A stretch of DNA of 64,000 nt from Cymodocea nodosa (lineage: Eukaryota; Streptophyta; Magnoliopsida; Alismatales; Cymodoceaceae): assembly GCA_036874045.1 (NCBI GenBank), contig JAZBRI010000009.1, positions 186,001 to 250,000 on the forward strand, given 5' to 3'. The first letter of the stretch is position 1, and the number at the start of each line of letters is the position of its first letter. Under the pieces are notes generated by a model. That model did not search any database and had not been told where the DNA came from. It saw only the letters and a program-made list of their open reading frames with translations. Below, in pieces: positions 1 to 11,851 of the stretch. The translations under genes and the position numbers were made by a program.

Positions 1-2622
1 CCTTAAAGTAGTTAGGAAGGAAATAGTTAAATAGTTATATAATGACATAGTTTATCCGATTTATAATAGCTCATGGGTTAGTCCAATCCATGTAGTTCTC
101 AAGAAATCAGGATTAACAATTATTAGGAATGAAAGTCAAGACTTGATACCTACTAAAATTCAATCAGGCTGGAGAGTGTGTATAGACTATCGAAAGTTGA
201 ATGTAGTGACTTGAAAAGATCATAGATCAAATGCTAGAGAAGTTAGCAGGGCAAGAATATTTTTGTTTCCTAGACGGGTATTCAGGATATAATCAAGTCC
301 TAGTAGCATTAGATGATCAAGAGAAAACAACTTTCCCCTGTCCTAATGGAACTTATGCTTTTAAGAGAATGCCATTCAGATTATGCAATGCACCAACCAC
401 CTTCCAAAGGTGTATGCAGGGCATATTCACTAGAATGACTAAAGATTTTTTAGAAATATTTATGGATGATTTTAATGTTTATGGAGCTTCATATGAAGTG
501 TGTTTAAACAATTTAGACCAAGTATTAAAATGCTGTGTAGAAAAAAGTCTGTTTATAAATTGGGAAAAATGTCACTTCATGGTTAAACGTGGAATAGTCT
601 TAGGACATGTTGTTTCAAAGAAAGGGTTGGAAGTAGATAAAGCTAAAATAGAAGTAATTTCTAATCTACCAAAACCTAAATCAGTAAAAGATATTAGATC
701 ATTCATAGGACATGCTAGATTTTATAGAAGATTTATTAAAGATTTTAGCAAAATAGCTAGACCTTTAACCAATCTATTAAAAGATGTCCCATTCAATTTT
801 GATAAAAATTGCAAAGAAGCATTTTTCAAGCTTAAAACTAGCTTAATTTCAACTCCTATAATTCAAGCACCTGATTGGAGTCATCCATTTGAATTAATGT
901 GCAATGCATTTGATTTTGCTGTAGGAGTAGTGTTGAGACAGAAGATAGAAAAATCTCCTAGAGTGATTCATTATGCAAGCAAAACCTTAAATGATGCTCA
1001 AGTTAATTATACAATTACTGAAAAAGAGCTGTTAGCTGTTGTGTTTACCTTAGAAAAGTTTAGATCATATCTGATTGGAGCTAAAGTGATAGTATACACG
1101 GATTATTCAGCTTTAAAACACCTAATAGCAAAGAAAGAGACCAAACCTAGATTGATCTAATGAATATTATTATTATAAGAATTTGATCTAGAAATTAAAG
1201 ATAAAAAAGGTTGTGAGAATGTAGTAGCAGATCATTTATCAAGATTACAAATAGAAAAATCAAATATTGAAAGTAAGGGTAATTTTCCTAATGAACAATT
1301 AATGACCATTAAAACAATGCCTTGGTATGCAGACATAATTAATTACTTAGTTACTAGTTTAATACCTAAAGATTGGAATAGACAGGATAAGAAATTGTTT
1401 TTTTCTAGAGTAAAATATTACTATTGAGAAGACCCATACTTATTTAAGAAATGTCCTGATCTGGTTTTAAGGAGGTGTGTTCTAGAAACTGAGTATCAGA
1501 GCATATTATCTTTCTACCATGACCAAGCATATGAAGGGCATTTTGGTTCAGGGAAAACTATTGCTAAAATTCTGCAATGTGGATTTTATTGGTCAACACT
1601 ATTCAAAGATGCTCAAAAATATTGCTTAAGTTGTTTAAAATGTCAACAAATAGGAAGAATATCAAAGAGGAATATGCTGCCTCTTAATCCTATTGTTGAG
1701 GTTGAAATCTTTGATGTGTGGGGAATAGATTTTATGGGTCCATTTCCTATGTCTAATCAATTTAATTATATATTGTTGGGGGTGGATTATGTATCTAAAT
1801 GGATAGAAGTTATTCTACAAAAACTAATGACAGCAAAGTGGTAATACATTTTATAAGAACCAATATAATTGCTAGATTTGGAATACTTAAAGTTATTATC
1901 AGTGATAGAGGAACTAATTTCTGTAATAGAAGTTTTGAAACCTTAATGAAGAGATATAGAGTAAATCACAAAATTGCAGCATCATATCATCCACAAACTA
2001 GTGGACAAGTAGAAAGTGCAAACAAACAAATTAAGTTAATCTTAGAAAAAGTAGTAAATCCTACTAGAACAGACTAGGCTAATAGATTGATAGATGCACT
2101 TTGGGCTTATAGAACTGCTTATAAGACAAGCTTAGGTATGTCACCTTTTAGGCTAGTATATGGAAAAAGTTATCATTTACAAGCTGAAATTGAACATAAA
2201 ACTTATTGGGCATTAAAAACTCTGAACACTAATTTAAATCAAACTACTAAAAATAAGAAAATACAATTGATTGAATTAGAAGAATTTAGGAATGAAGCTT
2301 ATTCAAAAACTGTAAGAGAAAAAGAGAAAATGAAGTTCTACCATGACAGGAAAATTAATCCAAAAACCTTTGAAATAGGGCAAGAAGTATATCTTTACAT
2401 GACTAGACTCCATAACCATCTAGGAAAATTAAGATCTAGATGGGTAGGACCTTACATAGTTCGAAATATTTATCCCTATGGAGTTATTGAAATTGAAAAT
2501 CCTAAAAATTAGAATATATTTAAAGTAAATGGACAAAGACTTAGGCCTATTTTGAAAATACAAAAAAGCTCCTTTGGAATTATAGAAGAAGTAAGAGTAA
2601 AGGATTATTCGAACTCCACTTA
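1..2622 (+). pseudogene. pol relic of A-fwd: reverse transcriptase, RNase H, integrase
   Basis: The reverse transcriptase part runs from the window edge to about 800 and shows YRKLN, FCFLDGYSGYNQ, the fingers motif [20 protein letters not shown] and the active-site motif FMDDF. RNase H follows at about 880-1,250 (FELMCNAFDFAVG, YTITEKELLAVV, YTDYSALKHL). The integrase has an HHCC-type zinc region near 1,500-1,660 and a core at about 1,700-2,150 with VDYVSKW, ISDRGTNF and HPQTSGQVESANKQ. The C-terminal stretch (LRSRWVGPY) ends near 2,520-2,620. It is broken in several places. A homologous copy lies on the minus strand at 28,296-31,955; by eye they are about 90% identical in DNA. Lineage: Athila. 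Confidence 0.88.
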
Positions 2623-3328
2623 GTAAGAAAATTTTTGAGTATAAAAAATATATATATATATATATATAGAATCGTGGTTAAACTGAAAGGAATTATCGAT
2701 TTTACCAAAACATATTTTAAAAAGAAAAAAATTGTTGTGGTTCAACCGATAGGATTCATCGGTCTGACCGAAACACAAAAATATAAAAAGATATATATAT
2801 TATATTTAGTTTAATGTCGGTGTTATCGAAGTACAGTATTGGTTCAACCGATAGAGAAAAAAAAAAAAAATGTAATTTAGGTTCAATAGAGGAATATAAC
2901 GGTTTGATCGAAAAATTTTAAAGTGTTGAAAAAGTAAGATCAGTTAGACCGGAAATTCTTCAGTCTTGACCGAAGTAAAAATTATTATTATATGCATTTT
3001 TATTAGATATAACTTTACGAAAAGTCCATTGAGTTACACTTAACTAAACGAACTTACTCCATTGAGTCTAAGATAAGTTAACAAACTTACCCCGTTGAGT
3101 TAACTCTAACTCAATGGAGTATTATACTTAAGTCCACGGACTAAGTCTGTGGAGTTAACCATAATTCCACGGATGAGAGAGCGAGAGTTTTGCGTGGGAA
3201 TTGACCCAATTACTCGCCTAAACTTAGGGCTTATTTATACTAAACCTAGGGTTTGGGGGCATTATCTATAGAATCATTTAGAATAGTAGATATCAGAGTG
3301 ATTCTGTTCTGTTGTGTAACTCCACGAT
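2623..3328 (+). promoter_or_regulatory. A-fwd spacer 1: palindrome clusters and TATA-like box before ORF3
   Basis: There is no gene here. The left half (2,640-2,990) has a TA microsatellite at about 2,648-2,668 and repeated short palindromes of the type GGTTCAACCGAT and CGGTCTGACCG. The right half (3,020-3,180) has a cluster of TTGAGTTA/TAACTCAA palindromes, including arms around 3,090-3,118 and a GTCCACGGAC type at 3,132-3,150. A TATA-like box (TTATTTATAC) lies near 3,230, about 100 bp before the ORF3 start. The same layout recurs in A-rev at 27,529-28,295. Internal promoter function is inferred. Confidence 0.6.
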
Positions 3329-4144
3329 GAGGAAGATGACACCTGAGTTCTAGGAAAATGCAGTTGACATGTCAAAATTTCTCAAAGATTCAGAGGAATG
3401 GTACATGAGGCAGAAAATCAGAAATACTACGAGGAAAAAAGAGCTACAAAAGGTAGAATCTGACCTTTTCCATTAGAGGAAAGTGTTAGTAGATTTGGGT
3501 ATACAAATACCCCAGATAATGGAAACTAGAATCAAAGTTGTTACGGAAGTTGCTGTAAGCAGAGAGAGAAGAATCAAGCCAAATAACGAAGTTGCCCTAG
3601 AACTAATCCAACGTAAGTCCTGCCTCTGATTCAAAAGACGCATAGGTAGACAAGCTCAGTGGGCAATCTGGGAGCAATAAAGGAAAGAAAATGAAGAAGA
3701 GGCAACTAAAGAACAAAAGGAACCGACTATTGAAAGACTTGTTCCTAAGGAACAATAGCTAGGACCTTCAGTTCCACCACAAAGGCCATTGGAACGAGCA
3801 GCAATTTTGGGGCCTTCTACTGAGGAAGAAAGAAGAGAAGTTCAAGAACTGGTTCAAATAGAAAAGGACCAAGGAGAACTAGAAGAATTGGTAGTAGCTA
3901 TAACACATCTGGTGTTTGATGCACGGTACAAAAAGAGGGCTACAGAAAAGTTGAAAGTCCAATATAAAATCAAATTGGAACAGCATCAAGAAGCTACTGC
4001 TAGACCTACTACAAAAGGAACTGAAGTTGGTCCTTCAAGACCAGAAATTATAGAAAAAGTTAAACAAGAAGAGCCAGTACTTGTGGCTCAAAGGCCTGTT
4101 GAGCCCATTTTTGTAGATTTAATCTCAAAAGAAGAAGAGGAAGA

Positions 4145-4149
4145 CCAAG
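4145..4149. other. Left target-site duplication of Athila-2 (CCAAG)
   Basis: CCAAG occurs immediately left of the left LTR and again at 13,389-13,393, immediately right of the right LTR. This fixes both ends of the insertion and shows that it landed inside ORF3 of A-fwd. Confidence 0.95.
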
Positions 4150-5686
4150 TGTTGAGCTATATTTTTAGCTCAAGCTTTACTGCGAATGCACAGTTCTTTT
4201 GGTGTACATGGCAAATACAGGTCATTCTTCCACAAGGATTGTGTTTATGACTTAATCAACTATTACTCAACTTGTTCTTCAAGCTCTTAGGTATACTTCA
4301 GTAAATTAATGACATGTGAATGTAGAATAATCAAAATTAACACAAGCTCACAAATCATGCAGTTTCAAGGCAATGTGTAGTGGAAAATGGTGATGTGAAT
4401 CAATTTCTTTACTTGTAAATCTATTAACTCATTCAATTATAACATGCACACAAGTTCCACATGATTTTAGAAGTGATATCAATGCATCAATATTGAGGAA
4501 AGAAAAATAAAACAAGAAGGTTCAATAGACTATACTACTCTATTCTAATTTATACTAAATGCATGCAACTATGCTATTTGCTAATCTAGCTAAACTATAC
4601 TATACTACTTGCATTAGAAATTTTTTTGGAGATTGATTAGGACAAAATGTGATCAATATAAGATATAACAAACTCAATTAACTACTGAAATTAAAATTAA
4701 CAACTAGATATAAGTGATAGGTTCTTCATTCAAATGAACATCAACACTTATTTTCTTCTTCTTTCAATTCACACCTTCTTCTTAAATGCGCCAAGCCACC
4801 ATTGGTGAGTGTCATTCACTCGTGTGAAAGCCTCACCAACAGCCCCAACAATACACGTGAATAGAGGATGCAAATTAGAAGTTGAAAAGAAGAATTAAAC
4901 ATTCATATACATTCATTGAACTCTATCTAGCTAAGAAGACATATAATTGAGATGTTCACCACCATTTCTCATCAATTCTTCCTTCTATACAAGAAAATAA
5001 TAAACTCTAAGAGTTGTCACTACCTTAGGAGCTTCTTATCTTCTTCTCTAGAGCTTTGAATTCAATGGAACTTGGCAGCAACTCCACCTCCAAGCTTGGA
5101 CGTCTTCTCCTTAGCCCTTGGAATGGTGAATAGCATCAATGGATGGTCTCCTTGCAAGCATAAGCCTCACCTCCAAGCTTTCTTCTCTTCTTTCTTTCTC
5201 TCGTTGGAAGCACCAAGGTGGCCTATGAAATTCCTCTCCCCTTGCATTTATGTTAGCATGTGTTCTCTCTCTTTGATGTGGCACCTTGGTTTTATCACCA
5301 AGCCAATAGGATGCCATAGATCTAGGAGGGCCAATAAGGTGTTGGCATGCCCTCTTCTTTAAGGTTTAGTCTACCAAGTTTTGATTCTTTACATCTTCTT
5401 TTGGTCTTTTGCACTAAGCTCCTTCCATATGTGTGTTACCTACAATTAATGGAAATTGAACTCCAAGAGACGTTAGCCAACATAGGACATTCAAAATAAA
5501 ATCAATGTGTTCCATGTAAAATTATATTCAATAAGGGATGCACTTGTTAATTAAATTTCTATATTACACTATATTTCAAGACTTATATTACCCATAATTA
5601 ATATCATTTATCCACCATAGATAGATAATATCATGCAAAATTACTTATAAAATTCATTAAAAATGGGCAAAATTAAAGCTTGAACA
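4150..5686 (-). repeat. 3' LTR of Athila-2
   Basis: The 1,537-bp LTR reads TGTTGAGCTA at its left end and finishes GCTTGAACA on the plus strand. Because the element is in minus orientation, this is its 3' LTR; the PPT lies directly to its right. Small open frames inside (for example 5,072-5,362) recur in the other LTR only because the LTRs are duplicates; they are not supported as genes. Confidence 0.95.
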
Positions 5687-5700
5687 CCCCCCCACACTTA
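5687..5700 (-). other. Polypurine tract of Athila-2 (next to the 3' LTR)
   Basis: On the minus strand AAGTGTGGGGGGG abuts the start of the LTR. A tract of this type primes plus-strand synthesis in LTR elements. Confidence 0.85.
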
Positions 5701-6100
5701 AACTTTGCTAGTCCTCTAGCAAAATTTAAAGAAGAAAAGATTAAGGAACCCCTTGAAACAAACAAACACAATAAGAAAATTAAGGCAAATCAAATTCTCG
5801 CCAAGTAATGCAGCAATACTTATAGATAATCTCCACTCACAAGCATGAGTTCCTATAATGGTGAGGAATTTAGAATAGACATCTAATGCCAACCTAAGGA
5901 AAATAAGTTTTTAATATACTATTAAGTGCAAAGTGCTTAGACCCATAATCAATAGCACCTAGGTTCATCTCACTTAATCCAAGAATACATGAAGGTTTCT
6001 TTAGGCTTCTATCCTCTAGTACATTGCCCCTTTATTGTCAATTGAGTATTTCTTCTCTTTGATTCTATAAAAGTATTTTCTTTATTCATTCTATAGAACA

Positions 6101-6131
<31 letters not shown>

Positions 6132-7200
6132 CTTTTTTTTTTTCATAGATACCTCTCTTTTTTCACATCCTACCCCTACCCTTAGGATACCTCCCATAAA
6201 GGGTTTACACGTGAAGACTAAGAGGTTACTTAGCCTCCATCCCCAGCAACCTTATGAGAACGGGCATCAATCCTTATTCCCAAATTCATTTATCTACCCT
6301 TCTCATGGGACAACCTATTGGAAAGATGTCCTAAGCCACTCCTCAAGATTCATGTCATAAGAAGAGTCCTCTAGATACCACATGATTAAGAGTCTAGTGC
6401 GAGAATGTGTATATGTTATAAGTAAAAAAAAAAAAAAACTATGGTTGGCATCTCAAATGAATATTACCATCCTCACCTTCGAGATAGGCTCAACTCTAAG
6501 TGTAAGACATCATAAGGAAAGAACATTACTAAGGAAAATTCAACATGCCACAAAAAGAAATTAAGTTCAAAATAAAAATAAAATAAAATAAAACTAAAGC
6601 TAATAAAGAATTAATGATCTTAGCTCTAAGAGCATACAATGGAGATTGAGTAGCATGCTAGTGAGGCTAAGATGCAATAATTCAAAATCAAAATTACATT
6701 AACAAAGCTATTTCCTAAAAAAAATTGACATGTAAGTTCTTATCATGGATACATATAAAACATGGTGGCATGCAACATATAGAAAAAATTTCAAACTTAC
6801 CACCAACATGCTTGTGTAAGAAACTTACATTGGAAAATTTTCAATTTCATTGATGTAGTATGCACCCTAAAACATTTTTTTACTTTCTCCTCCCCCCCAC
6901 AATTAGTTCCTGCATTGTCCTCAATGTAGAAAGGATTGTTTCAACAATAAGAATAAGTGAAAAATGTTAGCGCATACCTGTTGTGCATTACTCTTCAAGT
7001 AGTGTAGATAAAATGTATTTAACTCTAATTGTGGTTGAACATCAATTCATCAAACAAACACATGATATAATGATAAAGTCTTTCAACCCATTCTACACCC
7101 TTCAAGTGTTTGAAAATCATGCATATAAAATTTAGACGTGAACTTGCAATAATCAATTTTATTGTTAACTACTAACACAATAATACATATAATGAAAAAT
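5701..7200 (-). other. Athila-2 long 3' noncoding region with a second G-rich tract
   Basis: There is no supported gene between integrase and the PPT. A CT-rich low-complexity run (T8-10 tracts separated by C) lies at about 6,100-6,145. On the minus strand, TGCATTGTCCTCAATGTA at 6,911-6,928 reads as CATTGAGGACAATGCA, followed at 6,884-6,900 by a G-rich tract (TGGGGGGGAGGAGAAAG on the minus strand). This motif plus G-tract pair also occurs in A-fwd at 20,800-20,836. From memory it is a recurrent signature of Athila-type elements. Confidence 0.7.
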
Positions 7201-9857
7201 TACTAAAAATTAAGAAAAGAAAAACTACATCTACAACTAAATACATATAAAAACTAATTATAATTGGGTTCCAACAACAAAGCACTCTCTCCATGATTGT
7301 AGGTTTTTCTAGGATAATATTCTTTAAGTCTTTGACCATTCACTACAGTTTTAAATCATGTCTTACAATTTTCTATAGCTATAGCTCCATGATTATATAT
7401 ATGTTTAATGATGAATGGTCCTGTCCATCTAGTCTTAAATTTTCCAGGGAACAAATGTAATCTAGAGTTATATAATAAAACTTATTGTCCCTCATGAAAG
7501 TCCTTTCTCAAAATTTTCTTGTCATGGAATGCTTTTGCTCGTTCTTTTGCAATCTTTGCATTTTCATAAGCCTCTCTTCTTATTTCTTCCAGCTCATTGA
7601 GTTAATATTTTCTTGCTTTTCCTGCATCATCCATACAAATGTTAAATGTTCTAATAGCCCATTCTACTTTATGTTCTATTTCTATAGGTAAATGACATGC
7701 TTTCCCATAAACTACTCTAAATGGTGGCATTCCCAACATAGTTTTATGGGCAGTCCTATAACCCCAAAGTGCATCATTAAGCTTTTCTGCCCAATCCTTC
7801 TTACTTGGTTTGATTACTTTTTCGAGCATGTGCTTGATTTGTCTATTGGATACCTCAACTTGCCCACTTGTTTGAGGATGATATGGTGTTGCTAACTTGT
7901 GAGTAACCCCATTTTTCCTCAAAGCCATTTGAAATACTCTATTGTAAAAGTGAGGTCCATTATCACTAATTATAGCTCTTGGAATACCAAATCTAGCAAA
8001 AATGTTAGATCTAAGAAAATCAACAACAACTTTAGCATCATTTCTCTTAGTTGGGATAGCTTCAATCCATTTAGAAACATAATCAATGGCCAACAAAATA
8101 TAAGAACAACCAAAAGAAATGAAAAATGGTCCCATGAAATCAATGCCTCAAACATCAAAAATTTCAACTTCAATGATTGGATTCAAAGGCATCATATTTC
8201 GTTTGGAAATTTTTCCCATTCTTTGGCATCTATCACAATGTCTACAATGATCTTTAGAGTCTTTAATTAGAGAAGGCCAATAAAATCCACATTCAAGAAT
8301 TTTCAAAGAAGTTTTTCTATGGATAAGATGACCTCCACAAGCATGATTATGACAAAAATTTAAGACATTAGCAATTTCATCTTCAGGAAGACATCTTCTT
8401 AAAATTTGATCAGAACCCATTTTATACAAATAAGGTTCCATCCAAACATAATGTTTAGCCATGTACCTCAATCTTTTCTTATCTGGTTTAGATAAATCAG
8501 TTGGTATTAACCCTGTAGCAAGATAGTTAGCAATGTCTGCAAACCAAGGTAACTTACCAACTAGAAATAAACTCTCATCAGGAAACTTTTCATTAATCAC
8601 ATTATTGCATGCTGGAATATTTTCTAATCTAGAGAGGTGATCAACAACTAAATTTTCTTTTCCAACCTTATCTTTAATTTCTATGTTGAATTCTTGCAAT
8701 AATAAAACCCAACGAATTAATCTTGGTTTTGCATCTTTTTTACTCATCAAATGTTTAATAGCTGCATGATCAGTATGCACAATAACTTGATTGCAAACTA
8801 AATATGGTCTAAATTTATCTAGAGAAAAAACAACAGCAAGAAATTCTTTTTCTGTGGTAGTATAATTTACTTGGGCTTCATTCAAAGTTTTACTAGCATA
8901 GCATATGACATGATGTTTCTTATCAATTATTTTCCCAAGTACTGCACCTACCGCATAATTGGAGGCATCACACATAATTTCAAAAGGACAATCCCATATT
9001 GGGGCATGAATTATAGGAGGAGATATTAATGCATGCTTAAGTTGATTAAAGGTAGCAAGACAATGTTCATCAAAAACAAACTCAGAATCTTTTGCAAGTA
9101 AATTAGTTATAGGTCTTGCTATCTTGCTAAAATCATGAATAAATCTACGATAAAAAGTAGCATGTCCTAGAAAGCTTCTAACCTCCTTAACAGATTTAGG
9201 TGGCTGCAAATGAGATATAACGTCAATTTTTGCCTTATCCACCTCAATCCCTCTATTAGATATTACATGCCCAAGAACTATGCCTTCATTCACCATGAAA
9301 TGGCACTTTTCCCAATTTAAAATAAAGTTCTTTTCAACACATCTTTGCAAAACCATATCTAAATGATGTAAACAACTATCAAAATTTTTGCCAAAGACAG
9401 AAAAGTCATCCATGAAAATTTCTAAAAATTTTTCATTCATATCATAAAAAATTCCTGCCATGCATCTTTGAAATGTTGTAGGCGCATTACATAAACCGAA
9501 AGGCATACGCCTAAAAGCATAGGTTCCACTTGGACAAGTGAAAGTAGTCTTTTCTTGATCCTCAGAGATTATGAGTATTTGGTTGTACCTAGAGTATCCA
9601 TCAAGAAAACAATAAAATTCATGTCCAGCTAACCTTTCTAGCATCTGATCAACAAATGGTAATGGGAAATGATCTTTACGAGTTGCTAAATTCAATTTAC
9701 GATAATCAATACATACCCTCTAACTAGTTTTTATTCTAGTAGGCACTAACTCATGATCTTGATTTTCAACTACTGTAAAGCCCAATTTCTTAGGTACTAC
9801 ATGCACAGGGCTTACCCACCTACTATCACTAATAGGGTATATAATGCCATTGTCAAG
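7201..9857 (-). pseudogene. Athila-2 pol: RT, RNase H, integrase
   Basis: The longest open segment (8,148-9,695) holds the RT ([45 protein letters not shown], active site FMDDFSVFG), RNase H ([39 protein letters not shown]) and the HHCC zinc region of integrase (HNHACGGH then CRHCDRCQ). A second segment (7,602-8,135) holds the DDE core with AIDYVSKWIEA, ISDNGPHF and HPQTSGQVEVSNRQ. The C-terminal domain tails off near 7,200. These motifs identify an Athila-lineage Ty3/gypsy pol. No chromodomain is seen, as is usual for Athila. It is close to whole, with a small number of breaks. Confidence 0.93.
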
Positions 9858-11735
9858 TCATTTAACTATCTCCTTCTTTACCACCTCACTCATTTGGGGA
9901 TTTAATCTACGTTGAGGTTCTCTAAAGGCATAGTTCTCATCTTCTAGGATAATTCTATGTTGAACTATAGTGGGACTAACTCCTACAATGTCACTCAATT
10001 GCCAACCAAGAGCTCTCTTGTTTTTACTTAATATCTTCATTAATTTTTCTTCTTGGTTTGGGATTAAGTTTGCTCCAATTATAATAGGATATTCATTTTG
10101 CTTATCTATAAATGCATATTTCAGATTTTGTGGGAGTGATTTTAATTTATTCCTTTCCTTAACTTCTAAAATCAAGTCATTATTCATTTCATGCTCACCA
10201 CTATTCTCTTGTAACGATGCCTTGTGTTCTAGATTATCTTCAACGTCTAGAAAGCAAATTTCAGCACTAAGTTCTTCCTCATTACTACTATTTTCGACTT
10301 CTTCAAATAATTCAGAAATACTTACACTAATGTTGTCATCTACTTGATGGTTTATAGTCCTATCTCTTTTAAAAATGTTCAATGATATCACCTTATTGTT
10401 AAAGGAGATTGACATTTTACCATTTTTGCAATTAATGTGGGCATTAATAGTTGCTAAGAATGGTCTCCCTAGGATCAAAGTAGATTCATTTGGTTTAGAA
10501 GTTGGTGCATTGGTTTCTAAAATGATAAAGTCGGTTGGGTATATAAAATCTTCAATTTGAATTAAGACATCTTCTACAATACCCATGGGACTCCTATATG
10601 ATCTATCAGCTAGTTTAATTAGTGTTCTAGTTTTCTTAATTCCTGTAATTCCCAATTGTTCATATAAGTGTTTTAGCATCACGTTAACTCCTACACCAAG
10701 ATCTAATAATGCTTTTTCAATTAAAACATTCCCTATTAAGCAAGTTATTAGAGGAACACCAGGATCATTGAATTTTTTAGCTAAACTATCAAGCAACATT
10801 GAACTACTTAACTCGGTTAAATAAACTTGCTTACTTAATTTTTTTCTTGGCTTCCTATGCTTGGTACAAAGGTTTTTAAGCACCCTCCCATATGCTAGAA
10901 TTTTTCTAATTAATTCTAACATAGGCATATTAACATTGATTTTCTCAAATATGGTTCTTATAGCTTCATTTTCCTCATTTTCTTTGTTGTTGTCAAGCCG
11001 ACTAGGAAATGGTGGTTTGTTGTTCATATTTTCAGATGTTTCTTCTTTCTTTTTATCCATTTCTAAGTCTATAACAGGGTTTTCTTCAATTAATTCTTCA
11101 TTAGTTTCATCCATTCGACATTTTTCAAGTTCAACTCCTTCATGTTCTAGTTCTACATCTTTATGTTCATCTCTTGTCAACATATTTTCTTCCTTTTCAT
11201 CTACGTTTTCTTCACTTTGTTTTTCTTCACTTTCATGTTCTAATATGTTTCTTTCTATGGTTTTTCCAGATCTTAAGATTAAATTCACGTTTTCATCTAC
11301 ATTAGAGTCTTCTTCATTATCTATGACAATTACATCTTCTTTTTGTTGTAGGAGCTTAGTGGCAACATAATAGCTATCTCCTAATTCTATGATTCTCTCT
11401 ATATTCCTCATGGACTCTTCTATAGAACTACTACTAACATGAGAGCAATCACAAACATCATTTCTTTCATCAATATGAGATTTATGCATATCAAAATCGT
11501 AAGAAAATTCACTAGCATCATGCAAGACATCATATTCATCACTAACATGAGTTGTTTCTTCTACTGGTTGAATTTTTATATTAAATAACTTGCTGGTACA
11601 TATGCTTTCATCATGACCTTTTACATGGCAATAAGAACAAGCACTTTTAGATAAAAATTCATTTATAAACTTAAAAGGATCATCATGATGAAAATTTGAC
11701 ATACTTGCAAGAAATTTAAGCAATAAAATTAACAA
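9858..11735 (-). pseudogene. Athila-2 zinc-finger, linker and protease reading frame (gag-C/PR, 5' end of RT)
   Basis: A 625-aa open frame starts about 90 bp after the primer site. Near its start is a CCHC-type knuckle (CSYCHVKGHDESIC). A long acidic, Glu-rich linker follows (about residues 60-290). The retropepsin-like domain comes next (PLITCLIGNVLIEKALLDLG, then LADRSYRSPMG and LILGRPFLAT), and the frame ends with the first part of the RT region (RRLNPQMSEVVKKEIVK). The active-site triplet reads DLG, a form common in Athila proteases. The Athila gag capsid core expected upstream of the knuckle is not recognisable here. The same short arrangement, knuckle right after the primer site, is seen in A-rev at 45,263-47,309. 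Confidence 0.85.
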
Positions 11736-11827
11736 CTAAGCACAAGAAAGATATGTTTATGAAAATTTGTCAAACAACCAACTAAGAACTTCAAATATGG
11801 TAAAAATAAACTAAGCCAAATTGCCAA

Positions 11828-11850
11828 TCCCTGGCAACGGCGCCAAAAAC
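11828..11850 (-). other. Primer-binding site of Athila-2 (tRNA-Asp)
   Basis: On the minus strand TTTTGGCGCCGTTGCCAGGG follows the 5' LTR end by a few bases. It matches the complement of the plant tRNA-Asp 3' end (TGGCGCCGTTGCCGGGGA) at nearly every position; this primer is typical of Athila and Tat elements. Confidence 0.93.
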
Positions 11851-11851
11851 T

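Noticed and set aside
5072-5362. 96-aa open frame, repeated almost identically at 12,774-13,064
   Set aside because: Both lie at the same position in the two Athila-2 LTRs; the repeat is simply the LTR duplication and no protein family is recognised.
10861-11370. 169-aa plus-strand frame rich in Ser, Phe and Leu
   Set aside because: It is the antisense shadow of the acidic linker in the Athila-2 frame on the minus strand.
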